Below the pieces are notes generated by a model. It searched no databases. It had not been told where the DNA came from and saw only the letters and a list, made by a program, of their open reading frames with translations. The translations under genes and the position numbers were made by a program. Below are positions 36,968-46,400 of a stretch of DNA of 64,000 nucleotides, one piece after another. This DNA is from Duganella qianjiadongensis (GTDB lineage: Bacteria > Pseudomonadota > Gammaproteobacteria > Burkholderiales > Burkholderiaceae_D): the NCBI RefSeq assembly GCF_009857915.1, contig NZ_WWCM01000009.1, forward strand, positions 1 through 64,000, in the 5' to 3' direction. The stretch's first letter is position 1. Each line of letters begins with the position of its first letter.

Positions 36968-36973
36968 TATAAT
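36968..36973 (+). promoter_or_regulatory. -10 element of the ast operon
   Basis: A perfect TATAAT lies 50 bases before astC. The -35 position (36945-36950, AAGAGT) is poor and coincides with the end of the ArgR site, as expected of an activator-dependent promoter. Confidence 0.65.
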
Positions 36974-37023
36974 GGGTCCACGCGGTGCTGTGCCGCACTG
37001 ACCCAACATTGATAGGGATTGCC

Positions 37024-38271
37024 ATGAACGCCAAGCTAGATTCAACCATCGCCAACCGTCCTGTAACGCGTCAGACTTTTGACGAAGTTCTGGTGCCGAC
37101 TTATGCACCAGCCGCGATGGTGCCAGTGCGAGGTGCTGGTCTGGATCTGTGGGATCAGAATGGCAAGCACTATCTGGATTTCACCTCCGGCATCGCCGTC
37201 GCTGCGCTGGGCCACTGCCACCCTGCTGTGGTGGATACCCTGACCCGTCAGGCCAATACCCTGTGGCATCTGGGCAATGGCTACACCAACGAGCCCGTGC
37301 TGCGTCTGGCCAAGGCCCTGACGGAAGCGACGTTTGCTGATCGCGTATTCTTCTGCAACTCCGGCGCCGAAGCCAACGAAGCCGCTTTCAAGCTGGCCCG
37401 TAAATACGCCCATACCAAGTTCGGCCCGCACAAATCGCGCATCGTGTCCTGCCTGCAGTCGTTCCACGGCCGTACTCTGTTCACCGTGTCCGTTGGCGGC
37501 CAGCCTAAATACACCGAAGGTTTCGAGCCGCTGCCGCCATCGATCGACCACATCGTGTTCAACGATATCGACAGCGCCCGCGCTGCCATTGGCGATGACG
37601 TCTGCGCCGTGGTGGTCGAGCCGCTGCAGGGCGAAGGCGGCGTGATGCCGGCTGATCCGGCCTTCCTGAAAGAACTGCGCGAGCTGTGCAACAAGACGGG
37701 CGCATTGCTGATCTTCGACGAAGTGCAGTGCGGCATGGGCCGTACCGGTGATCTGTACCACTACATGACCTACGGCATCACCCCGGACATCCTGACCTCG
37801 GCCAAGGCGCTGGGCAATGGCTATCCTATCGGCGCCATGCTGACCACCAATGAACTGGCGCAGGCGCTGAGCGTGGGCACCCACGGCACCACCTACGGCG
37901 GCAACCCGCTGGCTACCAGCGTGGCGCTGACCGTGCTCGATACCATTAACCAGCCAGCCTTCCTGGCCCGCGTAAAAGAAGCCAGCGCCAAGCTGCGCGC
38001 GGCCATGGAGAAACTGGTGGCGGACTACTCGCAAGTGTTCGCGCAAGTACGCGGTGCCGGTCTGCTGCTGGGTCTGGTGGTGACGGATGGCTGGAAAGGC
38101 CGCTCGAAAGACATCCAGCGCGCTGCCGAAGGCAATGGCCTGATGGTGCTGATCGCCGGCATGGACGTGCTGCGTCTGGCCCCGGCCCTGATCGTCAGCG
38201 ACGAGCAGATCGCCGAAGCCGACCGCATCCTGCGCCTGTCGCTCGATCAGATGATCAAAGCAGCCGCCTGA
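37024..38271 (+). CDS. astC: succinylornithine/acetylornithine transaminase AstC
   Basis: PLP-dependent class III aminotransferase of 415 residues; moves the delta-amino group of N2-succinylornithine to 2-oxoglutarate, step 3 of the AST pathway. The PLP lysine is Lys261 in [34 protein letters not shown] and [12 protein letters not shown] are family motifs. The same fold serves ArgD in arginine synthesis, but position at the head of the ast genes behind an ArgR-type site favours AstC. The start at 37024 begins MNAKLD. Confidence 0.92.
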   Translation: MNAKLDSTIANRPVTRQTFDEVLVPTYAPAAMVPVRGAGLDLWDQNGKHYLDFTSGIAVAALGHCHPAVVDTLTRQANTLWHLGNGYTNEPVLRLAKALTEATFADRVFFCNSGAEANEAAFKLARKYAHTKFGPHKSRIVSCLQSFHGRTLFTVSVGGQPKYTEGFEPLPPSIDHIVFNDIDSARAAIGDDVCAVVVEPLQGEGGVMPADPAFLKELRELCNKTGALLIFDEVQCGMGRTGDLYHYMTYGITPDILTSAKALGNGYPIGAMLTTNELAQALSVGTHGTTYGGNPLATSVALTVLDTINQPAFLARVKEASAKLRAAMEKLVADYSQVFAQVRGAGLLLGLVVTDGWKGRSKDIQRAAEGNGLMVLIAGMDVLRLAPALIVSDEQIAEADRILRLSLDQMIKAAA

Positions 38272-38287
38272 TAGGCAGCATGTAGCA

Positions 38288-38342
38288 ACGGCGGACTGGT
38301 TCCGCCGTCTTTCATTTAAGCCCGGCGTTACGTTGCCGGGCT
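38288..38342 (+). terminator. two tandem hairpins between astC and astA alpha
   Basis: The first stem is ACGGCGGA/TCCGCCGT (38288-38308) and the second AGCCCGGC/GCCGGGCT (38319-38342), both eight perfect base pairs. Only the first has a T-containing tail (CTTTCATTT). They may reduce transcription into the downstream genes or stabilise the astC message. Confidence 0.55.
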
Positions 38343-38380
38343 AATTCATATTGCACTGTGCACCGCACGAAGGAGTCCAC

Positions 38381-39418
38381 ATGTATGTAGTTCGTCCGGT
38401 CGAGCTGACGGATATTGCTGCCCTCGAAGCGCTGGCGGCGGTGAGCATGCCGGGTGTGCACACCTTGCCGAAGACGCGCGAGAAAATCGTCGCCATGGTG
38501 GAGCGTTCCATCGCTTCGTTTGCGGCCCATGTCGATATCCCCAGCGAAGAAGCCTATCTGCTGGTGCTGGAAGCGCCGGGCGAGCCGGGCATCGTGGGGA
38601 CGGCAGCGATTTTCGCAGCAGCAGGTTCCAACGGCACCTATTTCTCCTTCCGTAACGACGTGATCCAGCAGGTATCGCGTGACCTCAACATCAGCCACAG
38701 CGTGCATGCGCTGACGCTGTGCTCGGAGCTGACCGGCTATTCGCAGCTGTCGAGTTTCTATGTGGGCGAGCGCGAACACGGCACGCCGGAAGCGGCGCTG
38801 CTGTCGCGTGCGCGGCTGATGTTTGCCGTGCTGGCGCCGCACCGCTTCTCGGACCGCTTCTTCGTGCCGCTGGCCGGCGTGACCGATAGCACGGGCGGTT
38901 CGCCGTTCTGGGATGCGCTGGGCCGCAAATTCTTCAAGATGGACTTCCTCGATGCCGAGCGGGTGATAGGCGGTGCGCGTAACCGCACGCTGATCGTCGA
39001 GCTGATGCCGCACTATCCCGTGTACGTGCCGCTGCTGCCCGGTGATGCGCAGGCCGCCATGGGGCAGATCCATCCGTCCGGCGAGCTGGCCTTCAATCTG
39101 CTGACGGCAGAAGGCTTCGAAGCGGACGACTACATCGATATCTTTGACGGCGGGCCCATCCTGCAGGCGCACAAAAATTCGCTGCGCACCTTCAGCGGCG
39201 CCTTGCAGCGGCGCGTGGCGCTGGCCGACGAGTCGCCCGACCGTGGCCGCGAGCCGCAAGTGCGCTATGCCGTGGCGGCTGCCGCCGAACATCAATTCCG
39301 TGCAGTGATTACTCACTGTGCGGCGCTGGAATCGCAAGTCAATGTGGCGCTGTCGGCCGATGTGCAGGAAGCCCTGCGCGTGACCGAAGGCGATACCGTG
39401 ATCTGCGTCCGTATCTAA
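38381..39418 (+). CDS. astA: arginine N-succinyltransferase, alpha subunit
   Basis: First enzyme of the AST pathway: succinyl-CoA plus arginine gives N2-succinylarginine. The 345-residue subunit has a GNAT-type fold and the family segments VRPVELTDIAALEALA, LCSELTGYSQLSSFYV and FWDALGRKFFKMDFLDAE. In Pseudomonas the enzyme is a heteromer of AruF and AruG; this first copy corresponds to AruF. AAGGAG lies just upstream of ATG 38381. A homologous second subunit follows after 12 bases. Confidence 0.93.
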   Translation: MYVVRPVELTDIAALEALAAVSMPGVHTLPKTREKIVAMVERSIASFAAHVDIPSEEAYLLVLEAPGEPGIVGTAAIFAAAGSNGTYFSFRNDVIQQVSRDLNISHSVHALTLCSELTGYSQLSSFYVGEREHGTPEAALLSRARLMFAVLAPHRFSDRFFVPLAGVTDSTGGSPFWDALGRKFFKMDFLDAERVIGGARNRTLIVELMPHYPVYVPLLPGDAQAAMGQIHPSGELAFNLLTAEGFEADDYIDIFDGGPILQAHKNSLRTFSGALQRRVALADESPDRGREPQVRYAVAAAAEHQFRAVITHCAALESQVNVALSADVQEALRVTEGDTVICVRI

Positions 39419-39430
39419 GGTGGAAATCCT

Positions 39431-40480
39431 ATGCTAGTTGTACGCGCTATCACCGCTAACGATCTCGATGCCCTGTATGTCATGGCGACGCAGGTGGGCA
39501 GCGGCATGACCACCCTCAAGCCCGACATGAAGATGATGAGCGACCGGCTGGCCGTGGCCGTGGCCTCGTTCGCGGAAACCATTGCGCCGGAAAAGCGCGA
39601 CTACATGTTCGTGATGGAGGACACCGACAACGGCCGCATCGCCGGGGTGTGCGCCATCAAGGGAGCGGTGGGTCTGACGGAACCGTTCTATAACTACCGC
39701 ATCGGCACGCTGGTGCATTCCAGCCGCGAGATCGATGTGTTCACCCGCATGGAAACCCTGTACCTGTCGAACGATCTGACGGGTAGTACGGAACTGTGCT
39801 CGCTGTTCCTGCATCCCGACTACCGCACCGGTAACAACGGCAAGCTGCTGTCCAAATGCCGCTTCCTGTTCATCGCCCAGTTCCCTCACCTGTTCACCGA
39901 GAAGCTGATCGCGGAAATGCGCGGCTATCAGGAGGAGAGTGGCCGTTCGCCGTTCTACGAAGGTCTGGGCCGCCATTTCTTCAAGATGGAGTTCGATCAC
40001 GTCGATGCGCTGACGGCCGTGGGCAAGAAGTCCTTCATCGCCGAGCTGATGCCGCGCCAGCCCATGTACGTCGATTACCTGCCGCAGGATGCGCAGGACG
40101 TGATCGGCAAGGTGCACACCTCTACCGCGCCGGCGCGCCGCCTGCTGGAGCAGGAAGGCCTGTACTTCGAAGGCTATGTGGACATCTTCGATGCCGGCCC
40201 TGTGCTGCAGGCGCGCGTGTCGGAACTGCGCGCCATGCGCGAAAGCATGCTGGCTGAAATCGGCCCCGTAATGGCGGGCGAAATCGCCTGCGCGCCGCAG
40301 ACCGATCCTATGCTGATCTCGAATACCAACCTGAGCGACTTCCGCATGATCCTGTCGCAAACGGCACCCGTCAACGGCGCGATCGCGCTGCCGGAAGACG
40401 AACAGAAAGCGTTGCATTGCCAACCCGGCGATAGCGTGCGTACCTTGACACTCAATCCGAGGAAGAACCCCCATGTCTAA
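39431..40480 (+). CDS. astA: arginine N-succinyltransferase, beta subunit
   Basis: Second subunit, 349 residues, homologous to the first along its length (VRAITANDLDALYVMATQ, LYLSNDLTGSTELCSLFL, FYEGLGRHFFKMEFDH) and corresponding to AruG. It closely resembles the single AstA of enterobacteria. Its 3' end overlaps the astD start by 8 bases, which points to coupled translation. Two subunits here mean the pseudomonad-type enzyme. Confidence 0.93.
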   Translation: MLVVRAITANDLDALYVMATQVGSGMTTLKPDMKMMSDRLAVAVASFAETIAPEKRDYMFVMEDTDNGRIAGVCAIKGAVGLTEPFYNYRIGTLVHSSREIDVFTRMETLYLSNDLTGSTELCSLFLHPDYRTGNNGKLLSKCRFLFIAQFPHLFTEKLIAEMRGYQEESGRSPFYEGLGRHFFKMEFDHVDALTAVGKKSFIAELMPRQPMYVDYLPQDAQDVIGKVHTSTAPARRLLEQEGLYFEGYVDIFDAGPVLQARVSELRAMRESMLAEIGPVMAGEIACAPQTDPMLISNTNLSDFRMILSQTAPVNGAIALPEDEQKALHCQPGDSVRTLTLNPRKNPHV

Positions 40481-41945
40481 TGTGCTGAGTAATTTCATCA
40501 ACGGCGTCTGGAGCGCCGGTAGCGGTGCCGAACTGGTCACCATCGATCCATCGAATGGCAAGCAGACCTGGGCCAGCCGAGCATCGACTGCACAGGATGT
40601 GGAGCAGGCTTGCGCCGCTGCGCGCGCCGCTTTCGAAGCATGGGCGCTGACGCCGCTGGAACAGCGCATTGCCGTGTGCAGCCGTTTCCGCGACCTGCTC
40701 AAGCAGGAAGCCGAAGCGCTGGCGCTGCTGATCGCCGAGGAAGTGGGCAAGCCGATGTGGGAAGCCCGCACCGAAGTGACCACCATGGCCAACAAGATCG
40801 ATATCTCGGTACAGTCGTATGGCGCCCGTACCGGTGAATCCCACGCCAAGGTGGCCGATGGCGAAGCCGTGCTGCGTCACCGTCCGCACGGCGTGTTCGG
40901 CGTGTTCGGCCCGTACAACTTCCCCGGCCACCTGCCCAATGGTCACATCGTGCCAGCGCTGATCGCCGGTAACACGGTGGTGTTCAAGCCTAGCGAATAT
41001 GCGCCCCGCACTGCCGTGAAAACCGTGCAGCTGTGGGAGCAGGCTGGCGTGCCGAAAGGCGTGATTAATCTGGTCAATGGTGCGCGCGATACGGGGGTGG
41101 CGCTGGGCCAGAATGCGCATCTGGACGGTGTGCTGTTCACCGGCAGCTGCCAGACCGGCAGCGCGCTGCACAAGCAGTTCGGTGGCCAGCCGGGCAAGAT
41201 GCTGGCGCTGGAAATGGGCGGTAATAATCCGCTGGTGGTGTGGGATGTGAAGGACATCGACGCGGCCGTGTTCATGGCGATTTCGTCGGCCTTTATTTCG
41301 GCCGGCCAGCGCTGCACCTGCGCCCGTCGCCTGATCGTGCGTGACGGTGCGGAAGGCGATGCCATCGTGGCCCGTCTGGTTGATGTGGCCAGCCGTCTGA
41401 CCATCGGCGCTTCGGCAGCGGAACCGGCGCCGTTCATGGGCCCGGTGGTGTCGGCCGCAGTAGCCAAGCGTCTGGTGCAGGCGCAGGCTGACATGATCGC
41501 CAAGGGCGGCAAGAGCCTGCTGGAAATGCGCCAGCTGGACGAGAACACGGGCTTTGTTTCGGCCGGTATCGTCGATGTCACCAACGCGCAGGGCATTCCT
41601 GACGAAGAATGGTTTGGCCCGTTGCTGCAGGTGATCCGCGTGGCCGATTTCGACGCCGCCATGAAGGCTGCCAACGCCACCGAATTCGGTCTGGCGGCAG
41701 CGCTGATCTCGAACGACGAACAACTGTGGAAGACTTTCCAGGTACGCGCCCGCGCCGGCATCGTCAACTGGAACCGTCCGACCACGGGCGCAGCCAGCAG
41801 CGCGCCGTTCGGCGGCGTGGGCAAATCGGGCAACCATAGGCCGAGCGCCTATTACGCCGCCGACTACTGCGCCTATCCGGTCGCCTCGATCGAAAACAAT
41901 GTACTGGAAATGCCGGCCAAGCTGTCGCCCGGCATGCACTTCTAA
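40473..41945 (+). CDS. astD: N-succinylglutamate 5-semialdehyde dehydrogenase AstD
   Basis: NAD-dependent aldehyde dehydrogenase of 490 residues that oxidises succinylglutamate semialdehyde to succinylglutamate, step 4 of the AST pathway. The catalytic cysteine is Cys281 in GQRCTCARRLIV and the general base lies in ALEMGGNNPLVV; the cofactor segment is GPYNFPGHLPNGH. The start overlaps the end of the astA beta gene. Confidence 0.95.
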   Translation: MSNVLSNFINGVWSAGSGAELVTIDPSNGKQTWASRASTAQDVEQACAAARAAFEAWALTPLEQRIAVCSRFRDLLKQEAEALALLIAEEVGKPMWEARTEVTTMANKIDISVQSYGARTGESHAKVADGEAVLRHRPHGVFGVFGPYNFPGHLPNGHIVPALIAGNTVVFKPSEYAPRTAVKTVQLWEQAGVPKGVINLVNGARDTGVALGQNAHLDGVLFTGSCQTGSALHKQFGGQPGKMLALEMGGNNPLVVWDVKDIDAAVFMAISSAFISAGQRCTCARRLIVRDGAEGDAIVARLVDVASRLTIGASAAEPAPFMGPVVSAAVAKRLVQAQADMIAKGGKSLLEMRQLDENTGFVSAGIVDVTNAQGIPDEEWFGPLLQVIRVADFDAAMKAANATEFGLAAALISNDEQLWKTFQVRARAGIVNWNRPTTGAASSAPFGGVGKSGNHRPSAYYAADYCAYPVASIENNVLEMPAKLSPGMHF

Positions 41946-41954
41946 GGAGCTGGC

Positions 41955-43292
41955 ATGAGCGCACGCGAATTCAACTTTGACGGTCTGGTAGGTCCATCGC
42001 ATAACTACGCCGGTCTGTCGTTCGGTAACGTGGCATCGTTTAACAACGTCAAGAGCGCCTCCAACCCCAAGCTGGCTGCTCTGCAGGGACTGGCCAAGAT
42101 GCGTGCGCTGGCTCAGCGCGGTTTTGCTCAGGCGCTGCTGCCGCCGCAGGACCGGCCGAATTTCCGCTTGCTGCGCAGTGTCGGCTTTAGCGGCAGCGAT
42201 GCCGAGGTGCTGGCGCGCGCTGCTAAGGAAGCACCGGTGCTGCTGGCCTGCGCCTATTCTGCGTCGCCCATGTGGACGGCGAATGCCGCTACTGTCAGCC
42301 CGTCGGCCGATACGGCCGATGGCCGCACCCATTTCACGCCGGCCAATCTGAATAACAAGCTGCACCGCGCCCATGAGCACAGCCAGTCGGCCCGCGCGCT
42401 GCGCGCCATTTTCAAGGACGAGCAGCATTTTGCCGTCCATGATGCCTTGCCCGGCACGCCAGCATTCGGCGATGAAGGCGCGGCCAATCACACGCGCTTG
42501 TGCAGTGCACATGGCGATTCCGCAGTGGAGCTGTTCGTGTACGGCCGTTCGGAGTTCGATGTAGCCGTGCCTGCACCGCAAAAATATCCGGCCCGCCAGA
42601 CGCTGGAAGCGTCGCAGGCGGTGGCCCGTCTGCATGGTCTGTCTGCCGGCCGTACCGTGTATGTCCAGCAGAATCCCGAGGTGATCGATCAGGGCGTGTT
42701 CCATAACGACGTGATCGCTGTCGGTAATGCCAATGTGCTGTTCTATCACGAGCAGGCTTTTGCCGATACCGCCAATAGTCTGGAGCAGCTGCGTCAGGCC
42801 ATGGATGGCGTGGGCGCCAAGCTCAATGCCATCCGCGTCGATACGGCGCAGGTGTCGGTGGCAGACGCTGTGGCCAGCTATCTGTTCAACAGCCAGTTGC
42901 TGAGCAAGGACAACGGCAAGATGGCGCTGGTGATCCCGCACGAATGTCAGGAAAACGCCGCCGTGGCAGCCTATCTGCAAGAGCTGGTGGCTAGCGGCGA
43001 CGCCGTCGATGAACTGATCCACTTCGATCTGCGCCAGTCCATGCGCAATGGCGGCGGGCCTGCCTGCCTGCGTCTGCGCGTGGCGCTGACAGATGCCGAA
43101 GCGGCTGCCATGCATCAGGGCGTAGTGATGACGGAAGCGCTGTACCACACGCTGGTGGCGTGGGTAGAGAAGCATTACCGCGACCGGCTGGAACCGGCCG
43201 ATCTGGCCGATCCTGCATTGGCGATTGAAGTCCACACGGCGCTGGAAGAACTGAGCCGCATCCTCGGTTTACCGGGGCTGTATGATTTGTAA
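41955..43292 (+). CDS. astB: N-succinylarginine dihydrolase AstB
   Basis: Removes two ammonia and one CO2 from succinylarginine to give succinylornithine, step 2 of the pathway. The 445-residue protein opens with [18 protein letters not shown], the usual start, and has the catalytic cysteine at residue 371 in [11 protein letters not shown]. An AAGGAG ribosome site lies 5 bases upstream. It belongs to the guanidino-group-modifying enzyme fold. The next gene, gdhB, starts 130 bases later. Confidence 0.95.
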   Translation: MSAREFNFDGLVGPSHNYAGLSFGNVASFNNVKSASNPKLAALQGLAKMRALAQRGFAQALLPPQDRPNFRLLRSVGFSGSDAEVLARAAKEAPVLLACAYSASPMWTANAATVSPSADTADGRTHFTPANLNNKLHRAHEHSQSARALRAIFKDEQHFAVHDALPGTPAFGDEGAANHTRLCSAHGDSAVELFVYGRSEFDVAVPAPQKYPARQTLEASQAVARLHGLSAGRTVYVQQNPEVIDQGVFHNDVIAVGNANVLFYHEQAFADTANSLEQLRQAMDGVGAKLNAIRVDTAQVSVADAVASYLFNSQLLSKDNGKMALVIPHECQENAAVAAYLQELVASGDAVDELIHFDLRQSMRNGGGPACLRLRVALTDAEAAAMHQGVVMTEALYHTLVAWVEKHYRDRLEPADLADPALAIEVHTALEELSRILGLPGLYDL

Positions 43293-43422
43293 TACAGGGT
43301 ATTGCCCCCATCTAACATTTGACGTCTATTTAGTGTTTAATGACACTCAACCCTAGCCGCGCAGCCATAAGCCGGTGCGGCCCTGCAAGCAAAAATACTC
43401 ATAACGTATTGGAGAAGCAACA

Positions 43423-46400
43423 ATGAAACAAATGTCACAAGACCTGCGTGCACAGACTCTGGAACTGGTGCATGCCCGCCAGCCTGCTGCCGCCAGCACC
43501 CACGTTGTAGCGCTGATCAGCGCATGGCTGGGCGCACTGGATGACGAAGATCTGACCGGCACTGCGCCTGCCAGTCTGGCGCCGGTATTGTGGGATGGTT
43601 TCACTCAGGCTGCCCAGCGTCGCGGCAGCGCCGCGCAGATAGCGCGCCTGCGTTATGACGATGGCCGCGGCGGCATGGCCACTGCGCTGCTGATCCTCAA
43701 TGACGACATGCCGTATCTGGTCGATTCGATCGTGATGGCGGCGCGCAAACTGCGCGTGGGCGTGAACGCGGTGCTGAACGGCGTGCTGGCAGTAGGCCGC
43801 AATGCCGATGGCGCGGTGACTGCCGTAGGCCAGAGCGGCGACAAGCTGGAATCGTATGTACTGTGTCTGCTGACGGAAGACTTGCCGGAAGCGGAGCTGG
43901 GCATGCTGGTGGAGCGGCTAGAAATGGTGTCGCGCGATGCCGCCGTGGTGCGCCGCGATACGGCTGCCATGCTGGCGCACTTCGAGCGCATCGGCGCCGA
44001 AGCCGCTGCGCAGGGCGAAGAAGGCAGGGAAGTGGCGGCCTTCCTCGACTGGGCCCGCACCGAAGGCTTCGAACCTTTCGGCTATGCCTACTATCAGGTG
44101 AAAGCCGGCGTGCGCGAACTGGAGCGCGATATTCCTAGCCGTATCGGCGTGCTGCAGGATACTTCCCATCCAGTGTATGGCACCTGTCTGGCCAATATTC
44201 CGGGCGACTTCGACACGCTGTCGAAACGCGCCAACGCCCTGTCCATCGTCAAAGCCGACGTGGAAGGCACGCTGCACCGCGAACAGCAACTGGACTTCAT
44301 CGGTGTGCGCCACACGGACGCGCAAGGCGCGATTCTGGGCGAATACTGCTTCGTCGGTCTGTTCACCCGCGCCGCTACGGCCACTCCGCTGAACCGCCTG
44401 CCGTTCGCCCGTGGCCGCGTCGCCAAGGTGCTGAGCATCGCCGGTGTGCGTCAGGAAGGCTTCCGCGCCGAGAAATTCATCGAGATTCTGGAATCGCTGC
44501 CGCGTACCGAAGCGCTCGAAGCGGAAACCGAATGGCTGGCCGAAGTGTGCGGCGCCGTGGTGTCGCTGTACAAGCAGCCACGCACCAAAGTGTTTGCCCG
44601 CCGCGACGTATATGCCCGTCACCTGAATGTGCTGGTGTATCTGCCGCGCGAGCGCTACAGCGCCAGTGTGGCTTCGGCGCTGGCTAAAGCGCTGCAGGCC
44701 AGCTCCGGCGCCAGCCATGTCAGCTCGCAGACGCTGGTGGCCGATGGCCCGCTGGCCCGCGTCTACCTGATTGCCCACGCTGCCCGCTATCCGCTCGATC
44801 TGGAAAGCGATATCCAGCAGCCGCTGCTGTCCGTGCTGGACGGCTGGCATGACCAGTTCTCGGCACAGGCCGATGCGGTGGCCGACGTGGCACTGCGCGC
44901 CAGCCTGCGCCGCATGTGCGCTACCTTGCCGGTGGATTACGTGGCCACCACCACGCCGCAGGCTGCCTTCCTCGATCTGGGCGTGATCCTGCGCCGCAGC
45001 GATATGAACCGCGTCAATGTGCGCGTGCAGATCGCTGACAGCGGCACCACTATCCGTCTGTATTCGGTGGAGCGCGTACCAGCGCTGTCGGCGATCCTGC
45101 CGGCACTGCATAACGCCGGTGTGCTGGTGGACCGCGAACAGACCCACGCGCTGCGCGTAGATGGCCAGCGCCATTACGTCACCAGTCTGGCCGTGGACGC
45201 CGCCAGTGCCCAAGCACTGGCACACGACGGCATCGTCGGCGTGACGGAAGAACTGCTGGCAGCACTGCTGAACAACGAAGCCGAAGATGGCCGCCTGAAT
45301 GGTCTGGTGGTGCTCGGTGGCCTGAGCGTGCGCCACATCCAGCTGGTGCGTGCCTACATGAGCTACTGGCGCCAGACCGGCAGCCGTTTCTCGGTGCGCT
45401 ACATCGCCGAAACCCTGCGCAAGCAGCCGGTGGTAGTCAAGCAGCTGGTGGATGCCTTCCTGCAGCGCTTCGACCCCGCCAACGACGAAGCCACCCGTGC
45501 CGCCGCGCTGGAATCGCTGGCCGCCATCAAGAGCCGTCTGCCTGCCATCAACCACGCCGATAGCGAAGAAGTGCTGGGCGCCATGGCCGATCTGATGGGC
45601 GCTACCGTGCGTACCAACTACTTCCAGAACGGCCAGCAGGGCGACAAGATCATCTTCAAATTCGATACCAGCAATCTGGCGCTGGTGCCGGAGCCACGTC
45701 CGTTCCGCGAGATCTTCGTGTTCTCGCGCCGCTTCGAAGGCGTGCACCTGCGCGGCGGCCCTGTGGCCCGTGGCGGTCTGCGCTGGTCCGACCGGATGGA
45801 AGACTACCGCACCGAGGTGCTGGGTCTGGTGAAAGCGCAGATGGTGAAGAATGCCGTGATCGTGCCAGCCGGCGCCAAGGGCGGTTTCGTCTGCAAGCAG
45901 ATGCCGAAAGACGCTGTGCGTGAAACCATCGCGGCGGAAGGCGAAGCCGTGTATCGCCTGTTCATTGCCAGCCTGCTGGAAGTGACCGACAACCGCGTGC
46001 TGGGCAAGATCGTGCCACCGGCGGACACCGTCTGCTACGACGGCAATGACCCGTATCTGGTGGTGGCTGCCGACAAGGGCACGGCGACCTTCTCCGACAT
46101 CGCCAACGGCATCGCCGTGCAGCGCGGCTTCTGGCTGGGTGATGCGTTTGCATCGGGCGGCTCGAACGGCTACGACCACAAGAAAATGGGCATTACTGCC
46201 AAGGGCGCATTCGAGGCGGTGAAGCGTCACTTCTACGAAATGGATCACGATATCCACGCCGAGCCGGTCACCATGGTGGGTGTGGGCGACATGTCGGGCG
46301 ACGTGTTCGGTAACGGTGCGCTGCTGTCGCGCAAACTGAAAATCGTGGCTGCTTTCGACCACCGCCACATCTTCCTCGATCCGAATCCGGACATGGAAAA

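Noticed and set aside
40452..43235. A 927-codon minus-strand frame opposite astD and astB
   Set aside because: It spans two well identified genes and shows no family motif.
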